A stretch of DNA of 64,000 bases from an uncultured Acidimicrobiales bacterium (GCA_951812975.1 CATOTC010000001.1:372001-436000); one strand, 5' to 3'. Counted from the stretch's first letter, positions 24,597 to 34,001 are shown. The notes: generated from the sequence alone by a model not told the origin. Numbers and translations are program-made.

Positions 24597-25940
24597 GTGG
24601 GAAGATTCGTCGAATCCGAGGGGTGGATGGCCAGCCGGACCGGTTACGGACGGAGAGCCTACCACGCCTACGTACCACACACCTTGGCCGACTGGTCCCC
24701 CACGCTGAACGCGGATTCTGTCAACGCGGTCACCGCCGCCGAAAGTGCGCTCGCCGCGACGACTGACGGGGCCCATACGACCTTGGGTGACAGCCTTTTG
24801 GACTGGATGATGGCTCGTGACGAATCCATCCGTTCAAGCGTCATGGAAGGCGTCGAAGCCACAGTGTCAGGTCTTGAATGGGCGCGTTACATAGACCAGG
24901 CGGGCAGACCAGTCTCCGACGAAAACGATGCGCTCACGCTCGGCGCGGCGAAACAGATCGCGGCCGCCGTGGAACTCGGACACAAGATTCGCGCCGGGCA
25001 CCGCGCCACTCTCGACGACATCCTGGATATACACGGACGCCTGTTCGAGGGGACGAGGGACCGTGCTATCGGAGGTCTGCTGCGCACCGAGCCAATCTGG
25101 ATCGGTCCTCCCGGATGCCTTGTGGACGACGCCTCGTTCGTTCCGCCCCCCGCCGAGCACATCGGCGAACTCATGGACGACCTGGTTGCATATCTCAACA
25201 ACAGCGGCCATCCGACGGCGCTGCGGGCCGTCGTCGCCCATTCCCAATTCGAGACCATCCATCCCTTCGACGACGGGAACGGACGCACCGGCCGCGCTCT
25301 CATCCATACAGTCCTGATCGCAGCGGGACTCACACGCTCAGCAGTTCCGATCACTGCTGCTCTGAGCCGTGATCGCCACGCCTACTACGATGCTCTCAAC
25401 GCCACGCGGGTGGTATGCGCACCCGACGACTCAGCAGCCCGCAGCGCTGCCCTGCACAACTGGCTGAGCGTGTTCAGCCATTCATGTGAAGAAGCCAACC
25501 GACAAGCAGCGGCGTTGCGGACGACCGTCGAGCGTATGGTCGCTCGATGGCGAACAACAGCGCATTTCCGCCGCGGCAGCACAGCAGCGGCGCTGTTGGA
25601 TGCGCTGCCGTCGATGCCTGTGCTCGACGCCCAGATGGTGGCTGAGCGACTCCATGTGAGCACCCGAGCAGCGCGGGCGGCTCTATCATCGCTCGACGCT
25701 GCCGGCATCGTGACCCCTACAGGAGGCCGGCGCAACCGGAGGTTCTCCACCCCGGACGTGGTCGGCATGCTTCGACGTACAACCCCGGACGGCGGGGCAG
25801 CCGCTTCGACCAGCTCAACAGTGAATACGCAACTGCTGCCACCGAACCCCTGGTGGACCGGATGCAGCCACCACGGTCCACGATCCGAGAAACGGTGCCG
25901 TCTTCCCCTAGGGCATAGAGGCCAGCATCGTTACAGCTAG
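24597..25940 (+). CDS. Fic-domain protein, self-inhibited class II, with C-terminal winged helix
   Basis: A predicted AMP-transferase of 447 residues. The catalytic Fic motif HPFDDGNGRTGR starts at His222. An N-terminal inhibitory helix matches [S/T]xxxE[G/N] as S80-S-V-M-E84-G85, the pattern of class II Fic proteins, which keep themselves off. A winged-helix domain (about 330-395, LDAQMVAERLHVSTRAARAALSSLDAAGIV) and a Cys/His-containing tail follow. GTG 24597 comes six bases after TAAGTT (24585-24590). The protein modified is unknown. Confidence 0.9.
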   Translation: MGRFVESEGWMASRTGYGRRAYHAYVPHTLADWSPTLNADSVNAVTAAESALAATTDGAHTTLGDSLLDWMMARDESIRSSVMEGVEATVSGLEWARYIDQAGRPVSDENDALTLGAAKQIAAAVELGHKIRAGHRATLDDILDIHGRLFEGTRDRAIGGLLRTEPIWIGPPGCLVDDASFVPPPAEHIGELMDDLVAYLNNSGHPTALRAVVAHSQFETIHPFDDGNGRTGRALIHTVLIAAGLTRSAVPITAALSRDRHAYYDALNATRVVCAPDDSAARSAALHNWLSVFSHSCEEANRQAAALRTTVERMVARWRTTAHFRRGSTAAALLDALPSMPVLDAQMVAERLHVSTRAARAALSSLDAAGIVTPTGGRRNRRFSTPDVVGMLRRTTPDGGAAASTSSTVNTQLLPPNPWWTGCSHHGPRSEKRCRLPLGHRGQHRYS

Positions 25941-25949
25941 ACTCCGGCG

Positions 25950-27056
25950 ATGACGAGTCCTGATGTCGGCGCTCCCACGGTTGAGCGCATCAAGCAAGCG
26001 CCGAAGGTCCTGCTGCACGATCATCTCGACGGTGGACTTAGACCTCAGACGATCATCGAACTCGCCGATGAACTGGGCTACCCCAATCTGCCCGCCACCG
26101 AACCCGAACCCCTCGTTGAATGGATGATGCAGGGTGCCAACCGCAAGGACCTCACGCTCTATCTTGAGACTTTCGCCCACACCGTCGGGGTCATGCAAAC
26201 CGCTGACAGCATCGAACGGGTCGCACGCGAATGTGCTGAGGACCTGGCCGCCGACGGAGTCGTCTATGCCGAGGTGCGCTTCGCTCCCGAACTCCACAAC
26301 CAGCGGGGCCTGAGCCTCGACGACGCGATCGAAGCAGTTCTTGCGGGTTTCGCAGCCGGTTCGTCCGGCACCGGCCTCACCATCCGTGCCATCTGCTCGG
26401 CCATGCGCGACGCCGACAACTCACTCGCGGTGGCCGAGGCGGCGGTGCGATGGCGAGACCAGGGAGTGGTGGCGTTCGACATCGCCGGAGCAGAGGACGG
26501 ATTTCCGCCCGACGACCACATCAGAGCTTTTCAATTCTGCCAACGCGAGAACTTCCACATCACTGTTCACGCCGGAGAGGCCTACGGCCCCCGATCGATC
26601 TGGAAAGCTGTGCAGTACTGCGGTTCAGAACGACTCGGCCACGGCATCCGTATTGTCGAAGACATCGAACACGGCGAACATGGCGAACCCGAGCTCGGCC
26701 GTCTCGCCCATTTCCTTCGTGATCGACGTATTCCCCTTGAGGTCTGCCCGACCTCCAATGTCAACACAGGAGTTTTCGACAGTATTGCCGAACACCCGAT
26801 CGACCAACTGATCGACCTGCGATTCCGGGTGACCGTCAATACCGACAATCGATTGATGTCGGGGGTGTCTATGAGTTCGGAGATGGCCGCGCTGGTCGAC
26901 GTTTTCGATTACGGATGGGATCGGCTTCGTTGGCTCACAGTAAACGCGATGAAGTCGAGCTTCCTGCCCTTCCGCGAGCGGTTGCAGCTCATTGAGCATG
27001 TGATCAAGCCCCGCTACGCGCCGCTTGAGGCTTGGTCTACGGAGCCGCCGATCTGA
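25950..27056 (+). CDS. add: Adenosine deaminase
   Basis: Deaminates adenosine to inosine in the cytoplasm, using zinc. The 368 residues show LLHDHLDGGLRP (metal His pair), VHAGEAYG with the zinc His and catalytic Glu, SERLGHGIR, and the late Asp pair as TVNTDNRLMS. ATG 25950 lies six bases after TAGACT (25938-25943), a -10 box that begins with the stop codon of the Fic gene. Together with the nucleoside importer and the probable adenosine kinase it forms a purine-nucleoside salvage set. Confidence 0.94.
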   Translation: MTSPDVGAPTVERIKQAPKVLLHDHLDGGLRPQTIIELADELGYPNLPATEPEPLVEWMMQGANRKDLTLYLETFAHTVGVMQTADSIERVARECAEDLAADGVVYAEVRFAPELHNQRGLSLDDAIEAVLAGFAAGSSGTGLTIRAICSAMRDADNSLAVAEAAVRWRDQGVVAFDIAGAEDGFPPDDHIRAFQFCQRENFHITVHAGEAYGPRSIWKAVQYCGSERLGHGIRIVEDIEHGEHGEPELGRLAHFLRDRRIPLEVCPTSNVNTGVFDSIAEHPIDQLIDLRFRVTVNTDNRLMSGVSMSSEMAALVDVFDYGWDRLRWLTVNAMKSSFLPFRERLQLIEHVIKPRYAPLEAWSTEPPI

Positions 27057-27102
27057 GCTGACCGCCGCGTTGTGATGACGCGCCAATCACTAGAATCGCT
27101 TG

Positions 27103-30078
27103 GTGCTCAAAGGTGGCTTGTCAAGATCATCTCGTCGGCCGCTGATACGCAGCGGCACGGCGCTGCTGCTCTCGGCAATGATCGCCGCCGCCTGCGCCCA
27201 GAACAGCACCATCGACGAGATTCGCAACAACGCCGCGTCGACCACCCCGACCACGACTCTGGCGCCACAGGGTGGTTCTGACAGCTCCGGTGGATCCAGT
27301 GGCTCCGACAGCGCGGCGCGTCCGCCGGTCACCGAACCCGACCCCGATCCGACACCGCTGCCGATCGACCGTGACTACCGCATCGGCACGCTCGACAACG
27401 GCCTCACCTATCTCCTGCGTTCGAACGATTCGCCAGGCTCGAATCTGGAGATCCGCCTGCTCGTCAACGCCGGGTCGGCGCAGCAGGTCGACGGCAGCGA
27501 CGGCAGCGCCCACTTCCTGGAGCACATGCTGTTCAACGGCACCGAGAAATACCCGGGTAACGAACTGACGGCAAAACTTCAGCGGCTCGGCATCGAGTTC
27601 GGGCCGGAAATCAATGCCTACACGTCGATGGACGAGACCGTCTACATCCTCTCGGCCGCCACATCCGACGTAGGCGCCCCAGAGGTGGCGTTCGACGTGA
27701 TCGCGCAGTGGGCATCCGCGGCAACGCTCGAACCGTCCGCTGTCACCGAAGAGAAGGGCGTCGTGCGCGACGAACTGCGCCAGAGACTCGAATCCGTCGA
27801 CGGCATCATCTTTAGCAGGTTCAACGAGGTGTACGTCGCCGACACCCCATATGAGGGCCATCTCGTGATCGGAGATGCGGACAAGGTCGAAGCGACCACT
27901 CCCGAGCTGCTAAGGGCCTTCTACGACGACTGGTACCGACCCGACAACATGGCCGTCGTCGTGGTCGGCGACCTCCCTCTCGACGAACTCGAATCGAAAG
28001 TCTCCGAGTATTTCAGCGACCTGGAAGCACGGACCGAAACACCCACCCCGCGTGAGCCGATCGAAGTTCAGATATCGCCCGAGCCTCAGGCGCATGTCGT
28101 CACCCACCCCGACAACTCCATCGACAACCTGTCGCTCGACTTTCCGATACCCGCTTGGGACACGAGCACGGTCGGCGGTTCCCGTCTGACGCTCATGGAG
28201 CAAGCAATCGCCATCATGCTGGACAACCGGCTCAACGACGCTTATCAGCTCGGCGAACTGGTGCTTGAGGAGATTCCGTTCCTCTCCGAGTTCGAGGTGA
28301 GCCGTGAACTCAGGTACTTCGGCACCAACCTCAAGGCCGCTGATCTGGCCGACGGCCTCAAGAACTACATGTCCTACCTGCTCGCAGCCGCCGAGGACGG
28401 GTTCAGCGAAGACGACATGGAACGGATGCGCGACACCATGGTCGCCTATTTCAACCAGCAACTGGCCGGGCTCAACACCACTCAGGACAGCCAATACGCC
28501 AATCTGCTGTCGAGGTACTGGCTCCAGGGCGCAGACATCGACCGCCCTCAAACACGCATCGCTCGGCAGAGAACGACCGTCGAATCGTTCACCGCCCATG
28601 AACTCGCCAACCATTGGAGCTGGCTGCTGAGCATCAGCGGACCGATCGTCATCGCCGTCGGTGCCGACGAGTCAACCCTGCCCACAACCGGCGAACTGCT
28701 CGAGACCCTCGCCAACCTCGCACCAGCAGATTCCGCGGCGGGGGCAACCCGGATCGACGAACTGATAGCTCCCCCGCCCCGCACCCAGCCGACCGAGACG
28801 AATGAACGGAGCACCGACCACGGCGATGTCACCACCTGGACGTTCGACAACGGGGTGACGGTCAGCCACCGCCACTCGAGGGTCGCAGACAACGCTTTCT
28901 CGCTGCGGGCAGCCTCTGCGGGCGGCTGGTCGACTTTCCCACGAGACCACCCGGGCTTCAACGCGGCGATTCCGGCGGTGGCCGTGGACGCCGTGTTCGG
29001 CGGCGGGGTCGGTCCTCACGACGCCCTGGCCCTGAGCCGTTTCCTCTCGACGAAGAACGTCGGGCTCCTCAGCTTCATCGACCAGTCAGAAGAGGGCTTC
29101 TCAGGCGAATCCGCCACCCGGGACGCTGAGGTTCTGTTCCAGTTGTTGCACCTGTACATCACCGAGCCCAGAGTCGACGAAGTCGCGTTCCGCACTGCCA
29201 TCGACTACGCCGAGCAGAATCTCGCCGTCAACCAGACCAACGCTGACCGGCGCGCAACAACCGCGCTGCTGGACCTCATCTACGACGGTGACCCGGCGCA
29301 GCACCGGGCCGCCACCCAGCAACAGCTCGACTCACTCGACGGGCAGACTGCACTCGAGATCTACAGGGCGCGACTAGGCAAAGTGGACGACTTGGCGGTC
29401 GCCATCGTCGGCGACATCGACCGCACGACGGTCGCCGATCTGGCCGCTCGCTATCTCGGCTCGCTCCCGTCCGGAGAATCCGACAGCTGGGTCGATCTCG
29501 GCTACGAACTCCCGACAGGTCAACAATCGGCAAGCGTCGAACTCAGCGAAGGTGCTGCCGACGGGGGCATGCTCGTCTTCCACGCCCAGCCGATCGAACT
29601 CACAGCAGAGAACCGGGTGACCGCCAACCTTCTGCAGGGAATCGTCAACAACCGGATAATCGAACGGATCCGCGAGGAACTCGGCGCGTCCTATGGCGGG
29701 TCCGCCTCAATCTCGTTTCGGCGTGAACCAGAGCCGTCGATCCGTTCAATCATGTCGATCAGCGGCGATCCGGATCGACTCGACGAGATCCGCGCCGTGT
29801 TGATGGAAGAACTGGAGGCCCTCGCCGACAACGGCCCGACCGCGGACCAGTTCGAACAGGCCCACAGCGTCGTACGCAGCGACTGGAACTTCTTCAACAA
29901 CAGCCTTCTCGCCAACTCCGATCTCGAGGCGATCAGGTTCGCAGACGAGGACCGCTTGACGCTCGACAACCGCCAGGAACTCCTCGAAGAAGCGACCCCC
30001 GCCGATGTCCGAGCACTCGCCGAGCACCTGTACGGCACCGGCCACTGGTTGGAAGTTTCCAAAGTCCTCAGCGAATAG
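27103..30078 (+). CDS. M16-family zinc metallopeptidase, lipoprotein
   Basis: A large (991-residue) pitrilysin/insulinase-type peptidase anchored outside the cell. A lipoprotein signal ends in MIAAAC (Cys31), then a Thr/Ser/Gly-rich linker. The N-terminal M16 domain carries the inverted zinc motif HFLEH (His137, Glu140, His141) and a likely third ligand in GVVRDEL. A second, inactive M16 half (about 565-985) completes the clamshell. GTG 27103 follows TAGAAT (27091-27096) by six bases; TTG 27100 is the alternative. Its substrate peptides are unknown. Confidence 0.92.
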   Translation: MLKGGLSRSSRRPLIRSGTALLLSAMIAAACAQNSTIDEIRNNAASTTPTTTLAPQGGSDSSGGSSGSDSAARPPVTEPDPDPTPLPIDRDYRIGTLDNGLTYLLRSNDSPGSNLEIRLLVNAGSAQQVDGSDGSAHFLEHMLFNGTEKYPGNELTAKLQRLGIEFGPEINAYTSMDETVYILSAATSDVGAPEVAFDVIAQWASAATLEPSAVTEEKGVVRDELRQRLESVDGIIFSRFNEVYVADTPYEGHLVIGDADKVEATTPELLRAFYDDWYRPDNMAVVVVGDLPLDELESKVSEYFSDLEARTETPTPREPIEVQISPEPQAHVVTHPDNSIDNLSLDFPIPAWDTSTVGGSRLTLMEQAIAIMLDNRLNDAYQLGELVLEEIPFLSEFEVSRELRYFGTNLKAADLADGLKNYMSYLLAAAEDGFSEDDMERMRDTMVAYFNQQLAGLNTTQDSQYANLLSRYWLQGADIDRPQTRIARQRTTVESFTAHELANHWSWLLSISGPIVIAVGADESTLPTTGELLETLANLAPADSAAGATRIDELIAPPPRTQPTETNERSTDHGDVTTWTFDNGVTVSHRHSRVADNAFSLRAASAGGWSTFPRDHPGFNAAIPAVAVDAVFGGGVGPHDALALSRFLSTKNVGLLSFIDQSEEGFSGESATRDAEVLFQLLHLYITEPRVDEVAFRTAIDYAEQNLAVNQTNADRRATTALLDLIYDGDPAQHRAATQQQLDSLDGQTALEIYRARLGKVDDLAVAIVGDIDRTTVADLAARYLGSLPSGESDSWVDLGYELPTGQQSASVELSEGAADGGMLVFHAQPIELTAENRVTANLLQGIVNNRIIERIREELGASYGGSASISFRREPEPSIRSIMSISGDPDRLDEIRAVLMEELEALADNGPTADQFEQAHSVVRSDWNFFNNSLLANSDLEAIRFADEDRLTLDNRQELLEEATPADVRALAEHLYGTGHWLEVSKVLSE

Positions 30079-30129
30079 CCCCGTTCACCAGTTCGGTACG
30101 GGCGCGAACGCCCTGGAATTGAGGGGCTA
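30076..30129 (+). terminator. Nested inverted repeats after the M16 gene
   Basis: TAGCCCC (30076-30082) pairs with GGGGCTA (30123-30129), and inside it GGGCG (30100-30104) pairs with CGCCC (30109-30113) around CGAA. This could end the M16 transcript. No T-run is present. Confidence 0.35.
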
Positions 30130-30141
30130 GCCTCGGTTGGC

Positions 30142-30717
30142 ATGCTCGATCATGTGTTCACCGACGCAATCGGAGCGTTGCGGGACGCTTTCGAGACGGC
30201 CCGTCTTGAGCGCAAAGCCTTCGAGGAACGCTTCTGGGCAGACGTGCTTCTCGGTGACCTAAACTGGCAGACGACTTACGGGCTGCCCGGGGAGGGTCTT
30301 CCACCGCGGGTGCAGGCGGACGTGAGCTGCAGTTGGCCCACCTGGTCCCAGACCGCATACCGGAGCTGGTACGTCACCGAGGAACTGAGCGAACCGCCGC
30401 GCATCGAGATCGAGATCGTGCTGCGGATACAGCGCCTAGACGTGATCCCGGACCCGACCGCCGTGCTCGACATCCTCCCGGTCAGAAGCCCTTCGATAGG
30501 CGGCGAGAAACTGACTCGCAGCGGACCGACCGTTGAGTCGAGCTACGGGATCCACACAGATGACGTGGAGCACGCGATCGAGGTCTCCTACGAGGGGGCC
30601 TACGAACTCGACGAACCGCGCCTCGCCGACGGCTCCATGCTCGACGACCACTTCAACGCGCTCGGTGGCTGGATCTCCTCGACTCTGGTCCGCCTGGGCG
30701 ACTTGAAGTTCCGCTGA
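30142..30717 (+). CDS. Hypothetical protein, unrecognised
   Basis: A 191-residue acidic protein with no signal peptide or membrane segment and no motif I recognise. It is rich in Trp (SWPTWSQTAYRSWYV) and has alternating hydrophobic strands such as RIEIEIVLRIQRLDVI, suggesting a beta-rich fold. ATG 30142 follows TAGCCT (30128-30133) by eight bases, matching the leaderless pattern, which supports it being a real gene. Convergent with the crotonase gene. Confidence 0.7.
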   Translation: MLDHVFTDAIGALRDAFETARLERKAFEERFWADVLLGDLNWQTTYGLPGEGLPPRVQADVSCSWPTWSQTAYRSWYVTEELSEPPRIEIEIVLRIQRLDVIPDPTAVLDILPVRSPSIGGEKLTRSGPTVESSYGIHTDDVEHAIEVSYEGAYELDEPRLADGSMLDDHFNALGGWISSTLVRLGDLKFR

Positions 30718-30741
30718 ACCGCGCCGGACAGCCGAACCCGG

Positions 30742-31602
30742 TTACAGGCCCTTGCGCAGAGGACCCAGATCGTCGAAGACGGGCTCGCGGCCCTCGGTCT
30801 TGGCTCGGAAGGACTCCATCATGTCGTCGGGCTGGAACATTCCGGTCTGCCACGCGGCGATGTATGCAAGGGAGTCCTCCACCGAATGGTCCCTGCTGTA
30901 GTTGATCGTCGCCTTGGTTCCATGAACCGCCAACGGCGATTTCGAGGCGATCTCCGCGGCGATCTCATGAACCCCCTCCAGCAGCGCTTCATGGTCATCG
31001 AACACCTCGTTGACCAGGCCCAACTCAGCGGCTCGTTGGGCGTCCATGCGACGGCCGGTGTATGCCAACTCCCGCGCGACTCCCTCGGGGATGAGCTTCG
31101 GCAGCCGCTGCAGGGTGCCTACGTCAGCGGTCATGCCGATGTTGATCTCCTGGATGCAGAACCATGCGTCTGCGCTCGCATAGCGGCAGTCCGCAGCGGT
31201 GACCATGTCGACCGCTCCACCGACGCAGCCGCCCTGAATCGCCACCAACACAGGCATCCGAGCCCGTTCCAGTGAAGTCAACGCGTCCTGGAGGTGCAGG
31301 ACGTTGTAACGCAGCGCGGCACGTTGACGACCCACTTCAGTGATCGCGTCTCCAGTGACACCAGCACCGGACCCACCCGTGAAGACCGCCAGGTCCATGC
31401 CGGCACAGAAGTGCTTGCCGGTGGACGACAACACGACGACACGCGCCCGGCCACTGTCAGACAACTCGTCGATGATCTCGGGAAGCTCCCTCCAGAACTC
31501 GGGAGTCATGGTGTTGAACTCGTCGGGGCGGCACAGACGGACGTGCGCCACTCCCTCAGACTCGTCTATCTCGAAACAGGTGTGTCCCATGGCCGTGCAC
31601 AT
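30742..31602 (-). CDS. Enoyl-CoA hydratase/isomerase family, dienoyl-CoA isomerase-like
   Basis: A 286-residue crotonase-fold enzyme. The oxyanion-hole segments KHFCAGMDL and GGCVGGAVDMVTAADCRYA are present. The acidic residues of delta3,5-delta2,4-dienoyl-CoA isomerases are retained in order: Asp in AGMDL, Glu in CIQEINIG and Asp in MTADVGTLQRLPK. This points to shuffling of double bonds during beta-oxidation of unsaturated acyl-CoA rather than simple hydration. ATG 31602 or ATG 31590 could be the start. A Lys/Asp-rich end follows. Confidence 0.87.
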   Translation of the reverse strand: MCTAMGHTCFEIDESEGVAHVRLCRPDEFNTMTPEFWRELPEIIDELSDSGRARVVVLSSTGKHFCAGMDLAVFTGGSGAGVTGDAITEVGRQRAALRYNVLHLQDALTSLERARMPVLVAIQGGCVGGAVDMVTAADCRYASADAWFCIQEINIGMTADVGTLQRLPKLIPEGVARELAYTGRRMDAQRAAELGLVNEVFDDHEALLEGVHEIAAEIASKSPLAVHGTKATINYSRDHSVEDSLAYIAAWQTGMFQPDDMMESFRAKTEGREPVFDDLGPLRKGL

Positions 31603-31628
31603 TCCCTCGTATCGGTTTCAGCAGACCG

Positions 31629-32609
31629 TCAGGCTAGCGAGCTGAGCGATACCTGGGGACGCGCGCCGATATGGGAGATGATCTCCGCCGCGGCGATACC
31701 CCCGAGTTCCGCACAACGCCTCAGATCAGCGCCTCTGGCCAAGCCGAACAGGAAACCCGAGGCATACAGGTCGCCTGCGCCCGTCGCGTCGACGATGCGC
31801 GGGACATGCACAGCAGGAACTTCCACACGCTCGTCACCCGACACAACCACCGAACCCTGAGAGGACCTGGTCAGCGCCACGATCTCGGTAATGTCTGCGG
31901 CCCGTGCTGCGGCGGAGTCGAAGTCTTCAGTCTCGAACAACGAACAGATCTCCGTCTCGTTGGCGAATACCAGGTCGACCATGTCGCCGATGAGGTCGAG
32001 CCACTCGTGGCGATGCCGGTCTACGCAGAACGAGTCCGAGAGCGTCAGCGAGACAAGCCGGCCCGCGTCCGAGGCCAGATCCATGGTGTGGCGGATCGCG
32101 GCCTTGGCGATGTCGATGTCCCACAGATACCCCTCGCAGTAGGTGATCGCTGCAGAGACGACCAGCTCAGCGTCGACGTCCGCCGGTTCTAACAGGGTGC
32201 TCATCCCCAGGAAGGTGTTCATGGTGCGCTCGGCGTCCGGAGTCACCTGAATGAGGCTGCGACCCGTCGGCGGCCCCCCTTTTGCGAGCGGCACATCGAA
32301 TCCAACCCCAGCAGCGCGCAGATCGTGGGCGAACACCTCCCCGAGTTGATCGTTGCGCACCTTGCCTATGTACGCGGCCGAGCCACCGAAACTTGCCACT
32401 CCAGCGACGGTGTTGGCTGCCGAGCCCCCAGAAATCTCGAGGGCCGGCGGCATCACCGCATACAACGACGTCGCCCGCTCCGCATTGATCAGGGTCATCG
32501 CCCCCTTGGCCAAGCCATGCGTCTCGATGAAACTGTCGTCGACCATCACGATCACGTCGACGATGGAATTGCCCACACCGACAACATCGAGGCTCGGTTC
32601 GGAGGTCAC
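31629..32609 (-). CDS. PfkB-family kinase, probable adenosine kinase
   Basis: A ribokinase-fold kinase of 326 residues. VVGVGNSIVDVIV starts the fold; ISGGSAANTVAGVA is the first PfkB signature; DATGAGDLYASGFLFGLA is the second, with the catalytic Asp and anion hole. The overall pattern (NSIVD, MSTLLEPADVD, YCEGYLWD) resembles the bacterial adenosine-kinase branch of PfkB. Start is uncertain: GTG 32609 gives the usual length, while ATG 32672 adds 21 residues. Add, this kinase and the nucleoside importer would together salvage adenosine. Confidence 0.82.
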   Translation of the reverse strand: MTSEPSLDVVGVGNSIVDVIVMVDDSFIETHGLAKGAMTLINAERATSLYAVMPPALEISGGSAANTVAGVASFGGSAAYIGKVRNDQLGEVFAHDLRAAGVGFDVPLAKGGPPTGRSLIQVTPDAERTMNTFLGMSTLLEPADVDAELVVSAAITYCEGYLWDIDIAKAAIRHTMDLASDAGRLVSLTLSDSFCVDRHRHEWLDLIGDMVDLVFANETEICSLFETEDFDSAAARAADITEIVALTRSSQGSVVVSGDERVEVPAVHVPRIVDATGAGDLYASGFLFGLARGADLRRCAELGGIAAAEIISHIGARPQVSLSSLA

Positions 32610-32863
32610 TTCTCGTACAGGCTGGTGCGAACTGGCAAGACCGCCGAGTTTAGCCGATACAAAGGACCCCATGACCCAGCGCGATCCCCGACTTCCGACC
32701 CATGTCGTAGCGGACATCCCAGAAGATTCCAGGAAGGTTCAATCGCAACCAACTTGATGTGGCCGTGCTGCCCACGGAGCGCCGGGCTCGATTTAGGCGG
32801 TGTTGCTTCTGGATAGATGACACCAGTGCTGTCACGCCATCCAGGTCGGCTTGAGCGTCTCAG

Positions 32864-33838
32864 TCAGGCTTCACGATCCGTGTGGTCGCTACTGGGGTGG
32901 CCAGGTGTCGCAGAGGTTGACCTAGAACTGCTCGGCATCCTCACTGCTACGCGTGCCGCCAACTCTGCGTTGTTGACCAGCAGCTCCCGGTGTGGCGCAA
33001 CCGTGGTCCCGTGTGTCTCGTCATCGAGCCAACCCAACAAGAACGGGGTGACGTCTTGGCCTCTGATTCCTTGGCGTTGCGCTTCTTGCAGCCCTTTCGC
33101 TAACGCGTGGTCGATCTTCACTTCGGTTGTCGGTGGCCGCAGCACCAGAACACCGCCACCCAATCCGAGTGACCAATGCGCGAACGCATAGCTCGCGATC
33201 TCAGACGCATCCTCCACCCGTGTCGACGTACGGTGGCCGCTCGTGCGCGAATAGAACATTGGTGCCTCGTTCGTCTGCCAACCGAGCAGCGGAACACCGA
33301 GGGTCTCCAGCACCTCGAACGTCGCCGCGACATCCAGGACCGGTTTGACCCCGGCGGAGACCACGACCACGTTGGCGGCTGCGACGTCATAGAGGTCGGC
33401 GGAGATGTCGAGGGACTCGGCGAAACCTAGATGTACGCCTCCCAAGCCGCCGGTGCTCATAACGCGAATACCGACGTGATCGCACAGCGCAGCTGTCGCG
33501 CCGATCGTTAGCGCTCCGCTGTCGCCGCGGACGATGGCATCTGCTATGTCTCGTGTTCCGAGTTTGCGGATCTGGGGTCGTTCAAGGAACGCCGCGGCTC
33601 GAGCGGCGTCGGACTCGATATGAACTTGCTTGTCGCTGACGAAGACCAAGCCGGGGACGGCTCCGGCGTCGCGAACTCGGTCCATGCACTCGACGGCTAA
33701 TTCGACTCCGATGCCACGGCTGAAACCGTGGGCGAACGCAACCGACTCCAACCCCACAACTTGCCCGGCCGCTGCTAGTCGCTGTGACACTTCTTGGGTC
33801 AAGGCGACCAAGTCGGCCATCCGGGAAATGGAGATCAT
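32864..33838 (-). CDS. psuG: Pseudouridine-5'-phosphate glycosidase
   Basis: PsuG cleaves the C-C bond of pseudouridine 5'-phosphate to uracil and ribose 5-phosphate. Family blocks are LESVAFAHGFSR, GAVPGLVFV, KLGTRDIADAIVRG, VMSTGGLGGVHLGF, DISADLYDVA, VVVSAGVKPVLDV and FEVLETLGVPLLGW; the Lys of AGVKPVLD is the catalytic position. ATG 33838 is chosen for its GAGGAG eight bases upstream. A Ser/Thr-rich tail of about 20 residues is extra. No pseudouridine kinase (psuK) is adjacent. It follows the thiolase fragment on the same strand. Confidence 0.88.
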   Translation of the reverse strand: MISISRMADLVALTQEVSQRLAAAGQVVGLESVAFAHGFSRGIGVELAVECMDRVRDAGAVPGLVFVSDKQVHIESDAARAAAFLERPQIRKLGTRDIADAIVRGDSGALTIGATAALCDHVGIRVMSTGGLGGVHLGFAESLDISADLYDVAAANVVVVSAGVKPVLDVAATFEVLETLGVPLLGWQTNEAPMFYSRTSGHRTSTRVEDASEIASYAFAHWSLGLGGGVLVLRPPTTEVKIDHALAKGLQEAQRQGIRGQDVTPFLLGWLDDETHGTTVAPHRELLVNNAELAARVAVRMPSSSRSTSATPGHPSSDHTDREA

Positions 33839-34001
33839 GCCGTCCACTCCTCACAAGCGCCGCTTCGATTCTCTCCACTCAGCGCCACAGGGATAACGGG
33901 AACAGGCGCTACCCGGTTGACCATGTCCATGATCACGCAACGGTCCGACGATGTGCGCAATCGAATAACCGACCCATCGAGACAACTCGGGGATTTGTGT
34001 A

